Source: a virus
DNA length: 24,339 nucleotides
Reading direction: 5' to 3' (one strand)
IMG/VR virus record: IMGVR_UViG_3300045961_000103
Span: 1 to 24,339 of that record
Below are positions 7,420 to 16,275 of the stretch, piece by piece. The notes under the pieces are model-generated. The model searched no databases and was not told the DNA's origin. It saw nothing but the letters and a program-made list of their open reading frames with translations. Position numbers and translations under genes: made by a program. Every line of letters starts with the position of its first letter. The first letter of the stretch is position 1.

Positions 7420-10400
7420 ATGCCCCGGTATCGCGGCCAGTCCAACATCAAGGACGCGAGCGGCTTCACCGCGTCCGACTTCTACACGTACTCCAAGTCG
7501 TCGCTCGCGCCATCGCGGCAGGCGTCGGCCTACCCCGGCTCCGCTCAAAGCAGCGGTCGGTCGTCGTCTGGCTACGCCACGCCCGAACTGGAGGCTGCTG
7601 CCCGCCCGTACGCTGACGTGGGCAAGGTCAACCTGAACCTGTTCGACCCGCTGCCGGACACCGCGCTTCCGCAGCAGATGGACAGGCCCGTGGTCGCACC
7701 GCCGACCCAGCCCAACGCCCAAGGGCTCATGCAGACCTTCCAGTTGCCGTGGATGGACAAGGAGAAGGGCGAGTCGCTTGCAGGCGTCCCCGGTGCTGGC
7801 GTCATCGGTGGCGGGATCGACTTCTTGGCGAACATCGGTGGGTCCATCCCGCAGATCGCGACAGGCCCTGCCGTCGAGTTCTACGACCGGCTTGGGAAGA
7901 CGCCTGACGACCAGTTGTCTGACGTCGAGCGTCAGGTCAAGTCCCTGAACCAAGGGCTGTTCGCCGCGCCTCCTGACAGCCCTGTCATGCAGGGCAAGCA
8001 GATGGCCGAGGTGTACAAGCAGTTCCTGATTGCCGAGGCGCATGCCAAGGGGTCATCGGCGCAGTTGATGCAGCCGCAGATGACGATTGGGCCGCTCGAC
8101 ACGACGCCAATCGGGGGCGCCCTGAAGGCATACGGCGACCTCGCCAACCTGATGAGGCGCGGCCTCGGCTCTGCCCCGTGGGCTGATCAGATCAACGAAC
8201 TGAAGAACCCAGAGGCGACCGAGGAACTCATCGGTGAGGAGCGGTGGGCGATCAGGGAGGCGCTGCTCGCGGGTGAGATCAACGACGAGGAGGCGCGTGA
8301 CATGCTCGCGCTGTCGTCGTTCGCCCTGATGAACCCTGACCCGATCAAGTTGGACAACGCGTTCGGCCCGGTGGACACCATCGCGAACGCTGCGCTGGCA
8401 CTCGCGGGTGAGATCGCCACGGACCCTCTGTCGATCCCGGCCACGCTGGCAACCGGCGGTGCGTGGCTGGCGAAGTCGTCTGTTCAGGCCACGCTGCGAT
8501 CCGTGACGCGATCAGTCGCACGGCAGGCTGTCGCTGACGCTGGTCAGGACATCGCGACGGCTGCTGGGCGCGAGTTGTACCAGACGACCATCGAGCAGGT
8601 CACCAAGGAGGCGACCGAACTCGCAGCGCAGAACGTCGGTAGCACGGCGGCGACCCGCTGGATGCCCAAGGCGGCGACCGTCGCCGCGAAGCAGACCGGC
8701 AAGGTCACGGCTGAGGGCATCAAGGAGTACGACATTCTGGAGGCCATGCTGTCGCTTGGCGCACAGAACACACCGCGCTCCGCAGCGATCACGCGTGGCC
8801 TGAACGATGCCGGGAGAATGGGCTTCATCGCCACGAAGACAACGCCCATCGTCAAGGCTGGTCAGGCCATCGACAAGATGGTCGATCCGTTCTCGCTGTT
8901 CGGCTACTGGAGGACAGGTCGCGTCGTCCCGGTCGCCATGTCCAAGCAGGCAGCGACGGGCGCGTACGACGCCATCGGGTGGCGTGTCTCGCGGAGGCTG
9001 CAAGACTCGTACGTGACGGCTGGCGTTGATCCCGAGGCCGTGAGCCGTGCGCGGGGGATCGCGTTCGCGAACCACACGGTTCAGGCCGGTGACAACGCGA
9101 ACACGCGCCGCATGGTCGCGGCCAACTCCGCGTTCACCAGCGGGATGACGCCGACCGAGGCCGCACTCCAGCATGCCGGTCGCCGCCCCGGCGACATCCG
9201 TCGCCTCGTTCGCGATCAGGTTGACAAGACGCTGGAGTTCATCGTCCCGGCCAAGCAGGGTGGTCGCGCCACGGCTATGGCCGAGTGGCGGGAGCGGGCA
9301 GTCCGTCAACTGATGGACTTCGGCGCAGCCGAGCCAGCCGCCCGTGCCGCTGCCAGCGTGATGGACGAGCGGCAGATGCGTGCGCTCGCGAACGACCACT
9401 ACGGGCTGGCAATCGAGACGCTGGACGAGGTCAAGCGTGCCGCAGCGCCGACGGGCAAGTGGACGAGCGACGGCATCAACCGCGTCACGTTCATGGGTCC
9501 ACGCCAGATGTCCACGCAGCAGGCCGAGGCTGTCGCGAAGGCCGTTGCCGAGGGCAAGGCCAGCGTCGTCCGCGCAGCCGTTCGGCGCTTCCGTGACCTG
9601 AACGAGAACGTCAGCGAGAGCCTCGATGACGCAGAACTGCTGGCCGAGGTCGGTCGCCTGCTGCCGCAGATCGACAAGTCGCTGCCGACCGCCATCGAAG
9701 ACCTGACCGACCTGCCGACCGGGCTGATCGACTGGGCCAAGGCGCACCCCGGCTACCAGTTGATGCTGCGGCCAGACGACAACAACCTGCTCGTCCCGAT
9801 CAGGAACGCCGACGGTCGCATCACGGGCGTGAAGTCATGGATCGACAACGTCACGGAGCGCACGCCGCACATGGAGGTCACTCGGGCCAAGGCGTGGCGA
9901 GAAGGGCTGCTCCGTGGCATCTCGGGTGGCGAGGTCGAGCGCAACGCAGCACGCCGCTTCATCGCGAACATGGCCGAGTGGGCTGGCATGAGCGAGGCAG
10001 AGTCGGTCGTGATCCTTCGCGCGATCAGGAAGGCAGCGACCGATAGCGGCGCTGGGTCACCTCGCGGGATGACGACCGGGTCGATCCTCGCTGCCGTTGA
10101 CGCCACGAAGTTGGAGCCGTCACGCAGGGGTATCGCCAGCCGCTCCGTTGTTGATGCCCTGTTCGATGCCTACGAGAACGAGGCACGTCTTGTCGGCATG
10201 ACGCCGAAGGCGACGGGCTTCGTCAAGAAGCACGCATCTGGACTCGGCTCCAACGCGCTGGGCTGGGTGACCGACTACCTGTACCCGGTTGTCAGGTTCG
10301 GCAAGAACCCGCTGTTCGTCTTGCAGGAACTCCCCGAGGCTGCGTTCTTCCTCGCGCTCATGGGGCGGTACCCGGTGAGCAACCTCGTCCCAGACGCGCT

Positions 10401-13400
10401 TGCAGACGCGCTACAGCGGGCCAACATCCCGTACGGTGGCCGCAAAATCGCGGAGTGGAAGAACCGGACCAAGTTGTACAACGACAAGACGATGATCGTC
10501 ATGGACCGCATGTCGCGGATGTCGCCCAACGCGGAGTACGACCAGTACGAGATCGCTGAACTGATCCGCATGGGGCTGACGACAGCCGCCCAGTTGACCG
10601 ATCCTCGCACGCCGCTTGGGAAACTGCTCCAGAAGACCGGGACCAACACCCCGCTCGACCGCCGCAAGCGCAGGTCCGTCGCTCTCGCGACCCGCTACGA
10701 GTTGGGCGAGCAATGGCGCAGGTCGCTTATGAAGAACACGCCTGAGCAATGGCTGGCTACGCGGGCGTTCTACCCGGATGAGATGAGCGACGGCGAGGTC
10801 GCCGTGCAATGGATGCTCGATCTCATGGCACGCAGCGACCCAGACTCCATCTACTCCTCCAACGTCCCCGGCCTGTTCAACCCGAGCCACATCGGGCGGC
10901 GTGCAGAGGTCAGCGATCACCTGATCCGTCGCTTCGTCTATGGCGAAGCCGACATGGCGAACCACACGTGGGACTCGATGGTCGGTGACATCGAGAAGGG
11001 GACGCTGTCCGTCGATCATGTCCGTCGTGACCTGATGAACGCAGGCGCAGACCCCGACTACGTGAACCGTGCCGTCACGCGTCTCACGTTCGGCACGCCG
11101 GAGCAGTTCTACAAGGCCGCGAACGACCTTGGCATCTCCGAGGCGACGACGGACGCTTGGGCCGCTTCGAACAGGGTCGCGGCCTCGCTTCAGGGCATCT
11201 CCGAGGGCGAGTACATCGCCCGCAACTTCGTCGGTCGCCCACTCCACACCGACCAGATGGGCAACATCGTCGGTGAGACGCTGTTCGATGACATCGTTGA
11301 GAGCATGCGGACTCGCGGCAAGACGATCCCAGCGCCTGACTCGCAGGAGACGGCTGATCTCATGCGCGTCTCCAACGAGATGATCACGGGCGTCTTCCCC
11401 ACCGGCGGTGTCCCGGCGCAGATGCCGAAGGGCACCCCCACCGACACACGCAAGGCCGCGAACAAGGTGCGCGGATGGGAGAACGCACGCGCAGACCGCG
11501 AGGCGAACCCCTCGATTGGCACACCTCCGAGCAGGGAGGCGCCTGCTCGCGCTGGGGCCGACACGGCGAAGGGACAGCCGGTCAAGGGCTACACCATCGC
11601 CTTCGAAGAGGACCCGTTCCTCGACTACTACGACCGCAGCGGGCCGCGCTCGTCGGAGTTCCGCGAGGTGTCGGACACGAACGTCCGCATCGTGCAGGTC
11701 ATGGACGAGAACGACCCGACCAAGGCCATCGGGTTCGTGTACGTCGAGTTGGACCCTGCGACGAGGACGATGCAGGTCAAGCAGTCGCAGGTGCTGGACC
11801 CGCACGGTCGCAAGGGCATCGGCAACTGGATGTACCGGACGATGGAGGAGAGGACCGGCTACACCTTCGTCCAGACAGCCGACCAGTCCGACACGGCCCG
11901 TGCCCTGTGGGCGCAGCCAGACCGGCCCTTCGGGCCACAGACCCGGACGCCCCGCGAGTACCAGACGGCGATCAACAACGGAACGGCCACCGTTGCCCCG
12001 CCGCAGCCGGTAGCGGTCGCCAGCCTGCCCGAGTCGAAACTCCCGGCAGAGGAGTACTGGCCCTACGACATCGAGACGTTCAGCGACCCGACCCTGTCGA
12101 AGATGAAGCCGATCAGGGTCACGGAAGACGGTCGGTTCGTTGACAACGACAGCGCCGTCCGCGCAGCCGTGGCACGGAAGGAAGGCATCGACACGGTTCA
12201 GGTCGAGACGGTCACGTTCCCGCCACGGACGATGCCGTTCGAACCGATGGGCGACTTCGCCGCGAGGCAGGCCGCTCAGGTCGGCATGCCGCTGTACCAG
12301 ACCGAACTCCACACCATCGGTCAGGTCACGCCAGCCCAGTACCTGCGGCAGATCGAGACGATGATGGACCCCGAGGCGATGGCTCGTCGGGGGCTCCGGG
12401 CGATGACGGAGAAGGACGCGCTGAACGCGATTGAGTGGTACGACCACATCCGTCGCTCGATGTTCGCGCTCGTTGACGAGAACCTCACCGGCGAGGAGCG
12501 CATTCAGGAGGCTGCACGCATCCTGATCGCCTTCGGCACGACGCAGTTGAACACCAGCCCTGCCGACGGGTTCCGTCACGTCTTCAAGGCGTACGGCATG
12601 CGGGCACGCGGCGAGACGTTGCAGTTGGACGAGGCACGCAACATCGTCCAGCAGGCCGTCGGCCTGAACCCGGAGCAGTTGAACACCCTCATCTGGGGTC
12701 GCGGAAACAAGATCGACCAGATGGGCATCGCGCAGAAGTTGTTCGACTTCATCGACTCACTCACCGGGTCGAAGAAGAGGACGAACGGCATCACCGGCCC
12801 GCGCGGTGACTGGGGTCCGGTCGCCGTGGACATCCACACCAAGCGCGACTTCGGCTTCCTCGACCCGGCGATGGGCACGTGGGTCTACCGGCTGGTCGAG
12901 CGCGAGACGCCAGACGGGCTTGTCCACGGCGTGTCGTCCAAGTTCGTGCGCGAGAGCGGCGACGTCGTGACCATCGACGGCGAGAAGGTCGATCAGCGCA
13001 TCGGCCACTTCGTGATCGAGATGAGCGATGGGACCACAGAAGTGATCGGATCGGAGAACATCGGACTCGGTGTCCCGACCAACCATGAGTACGACTACGG
13101 CGTCGAACTGGCGAACGACATCCGCGACCACTTCAACGAGATCGGCTTCATGGGCCGCGAGTGGTCGTCGTACGAGGTGCAGGCACTCGGCTGGTACCGG
13201 ATGCAGTTGCTGAAGTCGCCCGAGGGCGATGCAGGAACGGTCGCCAACGCCGTCTTCGAACAGTCCCGCTGGATGGGCAGCAACGACCTCGTCCCCAGCG
13301 TCAGCGCCCCGCTCCATGAGGTGTTCCCGTGGGACGCCGTCGAGCCGCAGTACCACCGTTCGATCCACATCGAGGGTGCGCGTCACGCATCCGACGAGGC

Positions 13401-15660
13401 CGAGATGGCGAGTGGCGCGATGGTGCTGACGAAGATGGACTCCGATGCCGTCGTCGGTGGCACCTACCGCCCAGCCCAGACCGTCGAACTCACGACTGAC
13501 CCGACCGGAGCCGAGCAGTACCTCGCGCACTACCTGCTGCTCTCGGAGCAGGACAGCGGTGTGCTGATGCGCGACTACACGGGAGCGACCCGGACGCCGC
13601 GCTACAGCGAGGGCGTCGGCATCTCGGTGGACATCCCGGCACGCGACGAGGAGCATGCCAAGGAACTTCTCCAGTTGCTCGCCGCCGAGGACGGGTCACC
13701 GCTGCGGGCCATCGGGTCACACACCTTCATCGCACGGGCGTCAGACGGTTCGCTGCACCTCCGCACACTCTGGGAGCCGACCGGCAAGGCTGGCCGGAAC
13801 GAGTTCAACCGTGCGCTGAAGGACACGAACATCGTCGCCAAGATCGAGGAGGCCAGCCCCGGCACCGTCGCCCACGACACGCTGGTGGACTTCGTCCGTC
13901 TCAGCCACGACTGGAAGGCCGACCCGACCGGCAAGACGTACATGGACGTCATCCAGCGCGGGTCGGGCAAGCACGGCGTGATGCGATCACCGGAGCAGCG
14001 TGCGGCCCTCATCGAGCAGTACGACGGGGCGTACGAGGCAGCGCAGGCCGCGCTCGCCAAGGCGAACCGCATGAGGGCGAACAACCCGGCCAAGCCTGAC
14101 GCCGTCAAGGCGGCGAAGAAGGCCGTGGCCGTAGCCAAGAAGGAGATGGAAGTTGCCCGAGCAGCCCCCGCAGGACGGTCCTCGTCCGACGTTTCAGAAC
14201 TGGTCGGGTCCGCTAGGGTTCGGGTCCGCGAAACCGTCAGGTCCGGGTTCGACCGGTACGCCGCTCGCGAGGTACGCAATGAGCGGGAGCGAGTCCTTGG
14301 CGAGGCACGAGACGCCGCAGCAGGAAGCCTTGGAACCGATCCCCTCTGGGACGATGTCCTCGCCCTTGCAACAGGGAGCAATGGGGAGCGTCTCTTTGAA
14401 CGAACCCCCGGAGGAACAGTCCGCGCAGCCGTCACCCGATCAGGAGCAAACGACCAGCGCGCCCAACTCTACCTCAATCGCGGCGTTGCCCGAGACACCT
14501 CCCTCCTCCATGAGTTGATGCACGTCAACGCGTGGGAGATGGACGACTCGGCGGTACGTGCGATCAAGGGCGTGTTCGCTGGCCTTGAGGGCACACCGTA
14601 CGGGACGCACACACCGGGCACGCCGCTGACCGAACAGGAGCATGAGTGGCTGATCAGCCAGTTCATGCTCTGGGTCGGTGACGAGAACTCCGTGCATCCC
14701 GTCCTCGCCCCGCTGATGAAGCACTTCAAGACGAAGTTGGACTCGACCAAGTCATTGAAGACACAGGCCACGGCTCCGTCGCGCGAGGCGGTCAAGCGCA
14801 TCGACGGAGAGATCGCGGCGCTTCAGGTCAAGTTGGGCAAGGCGAAGTCGCTGCGCACCAAGGAGAAGATCAGCCGCGACATCGCGGAGAAGATGGTCGC
14901 CCGCAACAACGCCGTGCGTGAGGGAAAGGCCATCCGCTCACAGGGTGGCCTGTCACCGGAGGTCAAGCGCGTGCTTGACGAGATCGGGGCCAAGGCCGGT
15001 GAGCGGAAGGAGACGCGTGCCTCGACGTTCAACGCCGACGAGGCCAACATGCTGGAGTGGGCGCAGATCAGTCTGGCCGCAAGCCAGCGCCGCGCCAACG
15101 ACCTCGTCCACATGCGCGGCGAGCGGTCTGCTCTGGAGCGGTCGATCAACCATCCGTTCCTGATGATGTACCCGACCTCGTACATGTACGGGAAGGTGCT
15201 GCCGTACATGGCCGAGTTCCTGTTGGCGCGACCGTTCGGCATGAAGGCCCCGTTCGTCGCGTACACGGTGGGCCAGTCGATGCACCAGTCGTTCCAGCGC
15301 CAGCAGCAGTACGACACGGAGTTGCGCGACTACCTGTACAAGAACGAGCCGTTCCTGCGGGCGATGTCGCTGTTCGTGCCGGGACTGCCGTGGGACCTGC
15401 CGTCTGGCTTCCCGTTCTGGGCACGCCGGGTCATGGAGAACTGGATGACCAACCACCAGCGCAGGCTGGAGGGCCGTCCCGAGGAGCAGATCGACATCCC
15501 CGGCATCATCGCCAACTCGGCCATGTACAACCTGACGCTGCGCGGCCCCGACTCTTGGGGGCCAGTCGTGGACAGTTTCGGCAAGGTCCCCGAGATCGCA
15601 GGGTCGATCTTCTCAGGCGAGGCTCCACAGCCGGAGGCCCCGAAACCTGTTCAGCCGTGA
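7420..15660 (+). CDS. Giant 2746-residue polyvalent-type virion protein with GNAT-like and zinc-protease-like domains
   Basis: A single frame covers a third of the window. ATG 7420 abuts the previous stop; AGGCGG (7405-7410) is a weak ribosome site. Residues 1-125 are Ser/Gly/Pro-rich and disordered. Gly/Ala-rich hydrophobic stretches near 125-150 and 318-352 could insert into membranes. Residues 945-1008 (YLYPVVRFGKNPLF onward) are aromatic and hydrophobic. Residues 1388-1510 look like a GNAT acetyltransferase, with the acetyl-CoA loop R1464-K-G-I-G1468. Residues 1664-1812 form a helical unit ending in VAVDIHTKRDFGF, reminiscent of a conserved domain in other giant phage proteins but unassigned. 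Residues 2364-2368 are HELMH, a zincin site, with E2407 or E2409 as candidate third ligand. The C-terminus (about 2570-2700) is again aromatic. Giant multi-enzyme phage proteins of this kind are known as polyvalent proteins and are thought to be injected with DNA; an ejection/internal protein role is equally compatible. Confidence 0.9.
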   Translation: MPRYRGQSNIKDASGFTASDFYTYSKSSLAPSRQASAYPGSAQSSGRSSSGYATPELEAAARPYADVGKVNLNLFDPLPDTALPQQMDRPVVAPPTQPNAQGLMQTFQLPWMDKEKGESLAGVPGAGVIGGGIDFLANIGGSIPQIATGPAVEFYDRLGKTPDDQLSDVERQVKSLNQGLFAAPPDSPVMQGKQMAEVYKQFLIAEAHAKGSSAQLMQPQMTIGPLDTTPIGGALKAYGDLANLMRRGLGSAPWADQINELKNPEATEELIGEERWAIREALLAGEINDEEARDMLALSSFALMNPDPIKLDNAFGPVDTIANAALALAGEIATDPLSIPATLATGGAWLAKSSVQATLRSVTRSVARQAVADAGQDIATAAGRELYQTTIEQVTKEATELAAQNVGSTAATRWMPKAATVAAKQTGKVTAEGIKEYDILEAMLSLGAQNTPRSAAITRGLNDAGRMGFIATKTTPIVKAGQAIDKMVDPFSLFGYWRTGRVVPVAMSKQAATGAYDAIGWRVSRRLQDSYVTAGVDPEAVSRARGIAFANHTVQAGDNANTRRMVAANSAFTSGMTPTEAALQHAGRRPGDIRRLVRDQVDKTLEFIVPAKQGGRATAMAEWRERAVRQLMDFGAAEPAARAAASVMDERQMRALANDHYGLAIETLDEVKRAAAPTGKWTSDGINRVTFMGPRQMSTQQAEAVAKAVAEGKASVVRAAVRRFRDLNENVSESLDDAELLAEVGRLLPQIDKSLPTAIEDLTDLPTGLIDWAKAHPGYQLMLRPDDNNLLVPIRNADGRITGVKSWIDNVTERTPHMEVTRAKAWREGLLRGISGGEVERNAARRFIANMAEWAGMSEAESVVILRAIRKAATDSGAGSPRGMTTGSILAAVDATKLEPSRRGIASRSVVDALFDAYENEARLVGMTPKATGFVKKHASGLGSNALGWVTDYLYPVVRFGKNPLFVLQELPEAAFFLALMGRYPVSNLVPDALADALQRANIPYGGRKIAEWKNRTKLYNDKTMIVMDRMSRMSPNAEYDQYEIAELIRMGLTTAAQLTDPRTPLGKLLQKTGTNTPLDRRKRRSVALATRYELGEQWRRSLMKNTPEQWLATRAFYPDEMSDGEVAVQWMLDLMARSDPDSIYSSNVPGLFNPSHIGRRAEVSDHLIRRFVYGEADMANHTWDSMVGDIEKGTLSVDHVRRDLMNAGADPDYVNRAVTRLTFGTPEQFYKAANDLGISEATTDAWAASNRVAASLQGISEGEYIARNFVGRPLHTDQMGNIVGETLFDDIVESMRTRGKTIPAPDSQETADLMRVSNEMITGVFPTGGVPAQMPKGTPTDTRKAANKVRGWENARADREANPSIGTPPSREAPARAGADTAKGQPVKGYTIAFEEDPFLDYYDRSGPRSSEFREVSDTNVRIVQVMDENDPTKAIGFVYVELDPATRTMQVKQSQVLDPHGRKGIGNWMYRTMEERTGYTFVQTADQSDTARALWAQPDRPFGPQTRTPREYQTAINNGTATVAPPQPVAVASLPESKLPAEEYWPYDIETFSDPTLSKMKPIRVTEDGRFVDNDSAVRAAVARKEGIDTVQVETVTFPPRTMPFEPMGDFAARQAAQVGMPLYQTELHTIGQVTPAQYLRQIETMMDPEAMARRGLRAMTEKDALNAIEWYDHIRRSMFALVDENLTGEERIQEAARILIAFGTTQLNTSPADGFRHVFKAYGMRARGETLQLDEARNIVQQAVGLNPEQLNTLIWGRGNKIDQMGIAQKLFDFIDSLTGSKKRTNGITGPRGDWGPVAVDIHTKRDFGFLDPAMGTWVYRLVERETPDGLVHGVSSKFVRESGDVVTIDGEKVDQRIGHFVIEMSDGTTEVIGSENIGLGVPTNHEYDYGVELANDIRDHFNEIGFMGREWSSYEVQALGWYRMQLLKSPEGDAGTVANAVFEQSRWMGSNDLVPSVSAPLHEVFPWDAVEPQYHRSIHIEGARHASDEAEMASGAMVLTKMDSDAVVGGTYRPAQTVELTTDPTGAEQYLAHYLLLSEQDSGVLMRDYTGATRTPRYSEGVGISVDIPARDEEHAKELLQLLAAEDGSPLRAIGSHTFIARASDGSLHLRTLWEPTGKAGRNEFNRALKDTNIVAKIEEASPGTVAHDTLVDFVRLSHDWKADPTGKTYMDVIQRGSGKHGVMRSPEQRAALIEQYDGAYEAAQAALAKANRMRANNPAKPDAVKAAKKAVAVAKKEMEVARAAPAGRSSSDVSELVGSARVRVRETVRSGFDRYAAREVRNERERVLGEARDAAAGSLGTDPLWDDVLALATGSNGERLFERTPGGTVRAAVTRSGANDQRAQLYLNRGVARDTSLLHELMHVNAWEMDDSAVRAIKGVFAGLEGTPYGTHTPGTPLTEQEHEWLISQFMLWVGDENSVHPVLAPLMKHFKTKLDSTKSLKTQATAPSREAVKRIDGEIAALQVKLGKAKSLRTKEKISRDIAEKMVARNNAVREGKAIRSQGGLSPEVKRVLDEIGAKAGERKETRASTFNADEANMLEWAQISLAASQRRANDLVHMRGERSALERSINHPFLMMYPTSYMYGKVLPYMAEFLLARPFGMKAPFVAYTVGQSMHQSFQRQQQYDTELRDYLYKNEPFLRAMSLFVPGLPWDLPSGFPFWARRVMENWMTNHQRRLEGRPEEQIDIPGIIANSAMYNLTLRGPDSWGPVVDSFGKVPEIAGSIFSGEAPQPEAPKPVQP
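14141..14145 (+). promoter_or_regulatory. Shine-Dalgarno inside the giant gene, serving the overlapping TTG start
   Basis: AGGAG (within AAGAAGGAG) lies seven bases before TTG 14153 in a different frame from the giant gene. In the giant frame the same bases encode Lys-Lys-Glu, so a chance occurrence is possible. The spacing is ideal, and the downstream frame stays open for 121 codons. Confidence 0.5.
14153..14518 (+). CDS. Probable overprinted 121-residue Pro/Gln/Ser-rich protein, +1 frame inside the giant gene
   Basis: This frame opens after a TAG at 14132-14134, and its first start is TTG 14153, preceded by AGGAG with seven-base spacing. The product starts MPEQPPQDGPRP, contains FQNWSGPLGFGSAKPSG, and is rich in Pro, Gln, Ser and Glu with only four Arg, unlike the Arg/Ser-rich translations typical of false frames here. 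By my count its third positions are about 76% GC. The giant gene's own frame in the same stretch falls to about 62%, against about 85% just downstream. There it also uses CGA for arginine six times, a codon rare elsewhere. The giant frame has no ATG, GTG or TTG between 14152 and 14514 and runs on into its HELMH site, so both frames appear to be used. The function is unknown; the product looks disordered. A remnant of an older gene or a +1 frameshift product are alternatives. Confidence 0.5.
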   Translation: MPEQPPQDGPRPTFQNWSGPLGFGSAKPSGPGSTGTPLARYAMSGSESLARHETPQQEALEPIPSGTMSSPLQQGAMGSVSLNEPPEEQSAQPSPDQEQTTSAPNSTSIAALPETPPSSMS

Positions 15661-15670
15661 CATGATGGTC

Positions 15671-15700
15671 TTGACGCCACGCCTGTGGCGTGATCAAACT
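15671..15700 (+). promoter_or_regulatory. Possible promoter with embedded hairpin before the scaffold gene
   Basis: The 51-bp gap after the giant gene has TTGACG (15671-15676) and, 18 bases on, CAAACT (15695-15700), a weak -10. Inside is a perfect 7-bp inverted repeat, ACGCCAC-gcct-GTGGCGT (15674-15691). A T-tract is missing, so it is a poor terminator. It could be an operator on a capsid promoter or an mRNA hairpin that protects the abundant scaffold/capsid message. Confidence 0.4.
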
Positions 15701-15711
15701 GGAGGAACAAG

Positions 15712-16260
15712 GTGACCGAAGGATCGCAGGAGGCCAACTCCACGGGCGAGGGTCAGGACGCCACGGGTCAGCCCGTCGCGAACCAGCCGCAGACCGTCGA
15801 GGAAGCCGAAGCCATCTGGAAGAACCGGATGAGCGGCAAGGACCGCGCACACGCTGCTGAGACGGCTGCTCTGAAGGCCCAGATGGAGGCCCTCATCAAG
15901 AACCAGCCGCCCGCGCAGGGTGAGTCCCCAGAGGCTGCTCGCGTGAAGGAACTTGAGGCGGCGCTCGCTGCCGAGAAGGCGGCTCGCCTTCAGACCAAGT
16001 ACCCCCTCGCGGCAGGCGTTCTCGGTGACGCGATGACCTCGCTGCCCGAGGAGAAGTTGGCTGCTATCGAGGCAGGCTTCGACTCCGGGGCACCCGCAGT
16101 CAACCCGATCATCGACCCGAACGCAGCGGCACGGCGCGGTACCGGAGTCCCCGGCACGGCGGCGAAGCCACTCAACGAGAAGTCCAAGGACGAACTCCTT
16201 GGCGACCTGCGGAAGTTGGCCCCCGCCTACCAGCAGGCCGCGAGGGAGGGACTCATCTAA
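15712..16260 (+). CDS. Capsid scaffolding protein
   Basis: A 182-residue protein immediately before the major capsid gene, the usual place for a scaffold that guides shell assembly and is later removed. It starts at GTG 15712 with a strong GGAGG (15701-15705) six bases upstream. The first 30 residues are Gln/Thr/Gly-rich and disordered. Residues 30-110 are Ala/Glu/Lys-rich with heptad spacing, a likely coiled coil. A Pro/Ala linker follows, and a basic helical tail (residues about 155-182) could contact the capsid protein, as scaffold C-termini do. Small size, acidity and helix content all fit; there is no catalytic motif, so a self-cleaving protease-scaffold is unlikely. Confidence 0.8.
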   Translation: MTEGSQEANSTGEGQDATGQPVANQPQTVEEAEAIWKNRMSGKDRAHAAETAALKAQMEALIKNQPPAQGESPEAARVKELEAALAAEKAARLQTKYPLAAGVLGDAMTSLPEEKLAAIEAGFDSGAPAVNPIIDPNAAARRGTGVPGTAAKPLNEKSKDELLGDLRKLAPAYQQAAREGLI

Positions 16261-16275
16261 CCCAGAGGAGCCGAC

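Noticed and set aside
10411-12579. 722-codon minus-strand frame opposite the giant gene (also 8512-9747 and 15694-17169)
   Set aside because: Same antisense-shadow composition; the plus strand carries clear domains, codon bias and ribosome sites.
14101-14170. Programmed +1 frameshift from the giant frame into the 14153 frame
   Set aside because: There is an AAGAAGG stretch, but a clean Shine-Dalgarno and TTG start explain the second frame more simply; kept only as an alternative.
7420-15660. Virion RNA polymerase (N4-like or crAss-like) for the giant protein
   Set aside because: I see no DxDGD motif and no T7/N4-type catalytic motif set.
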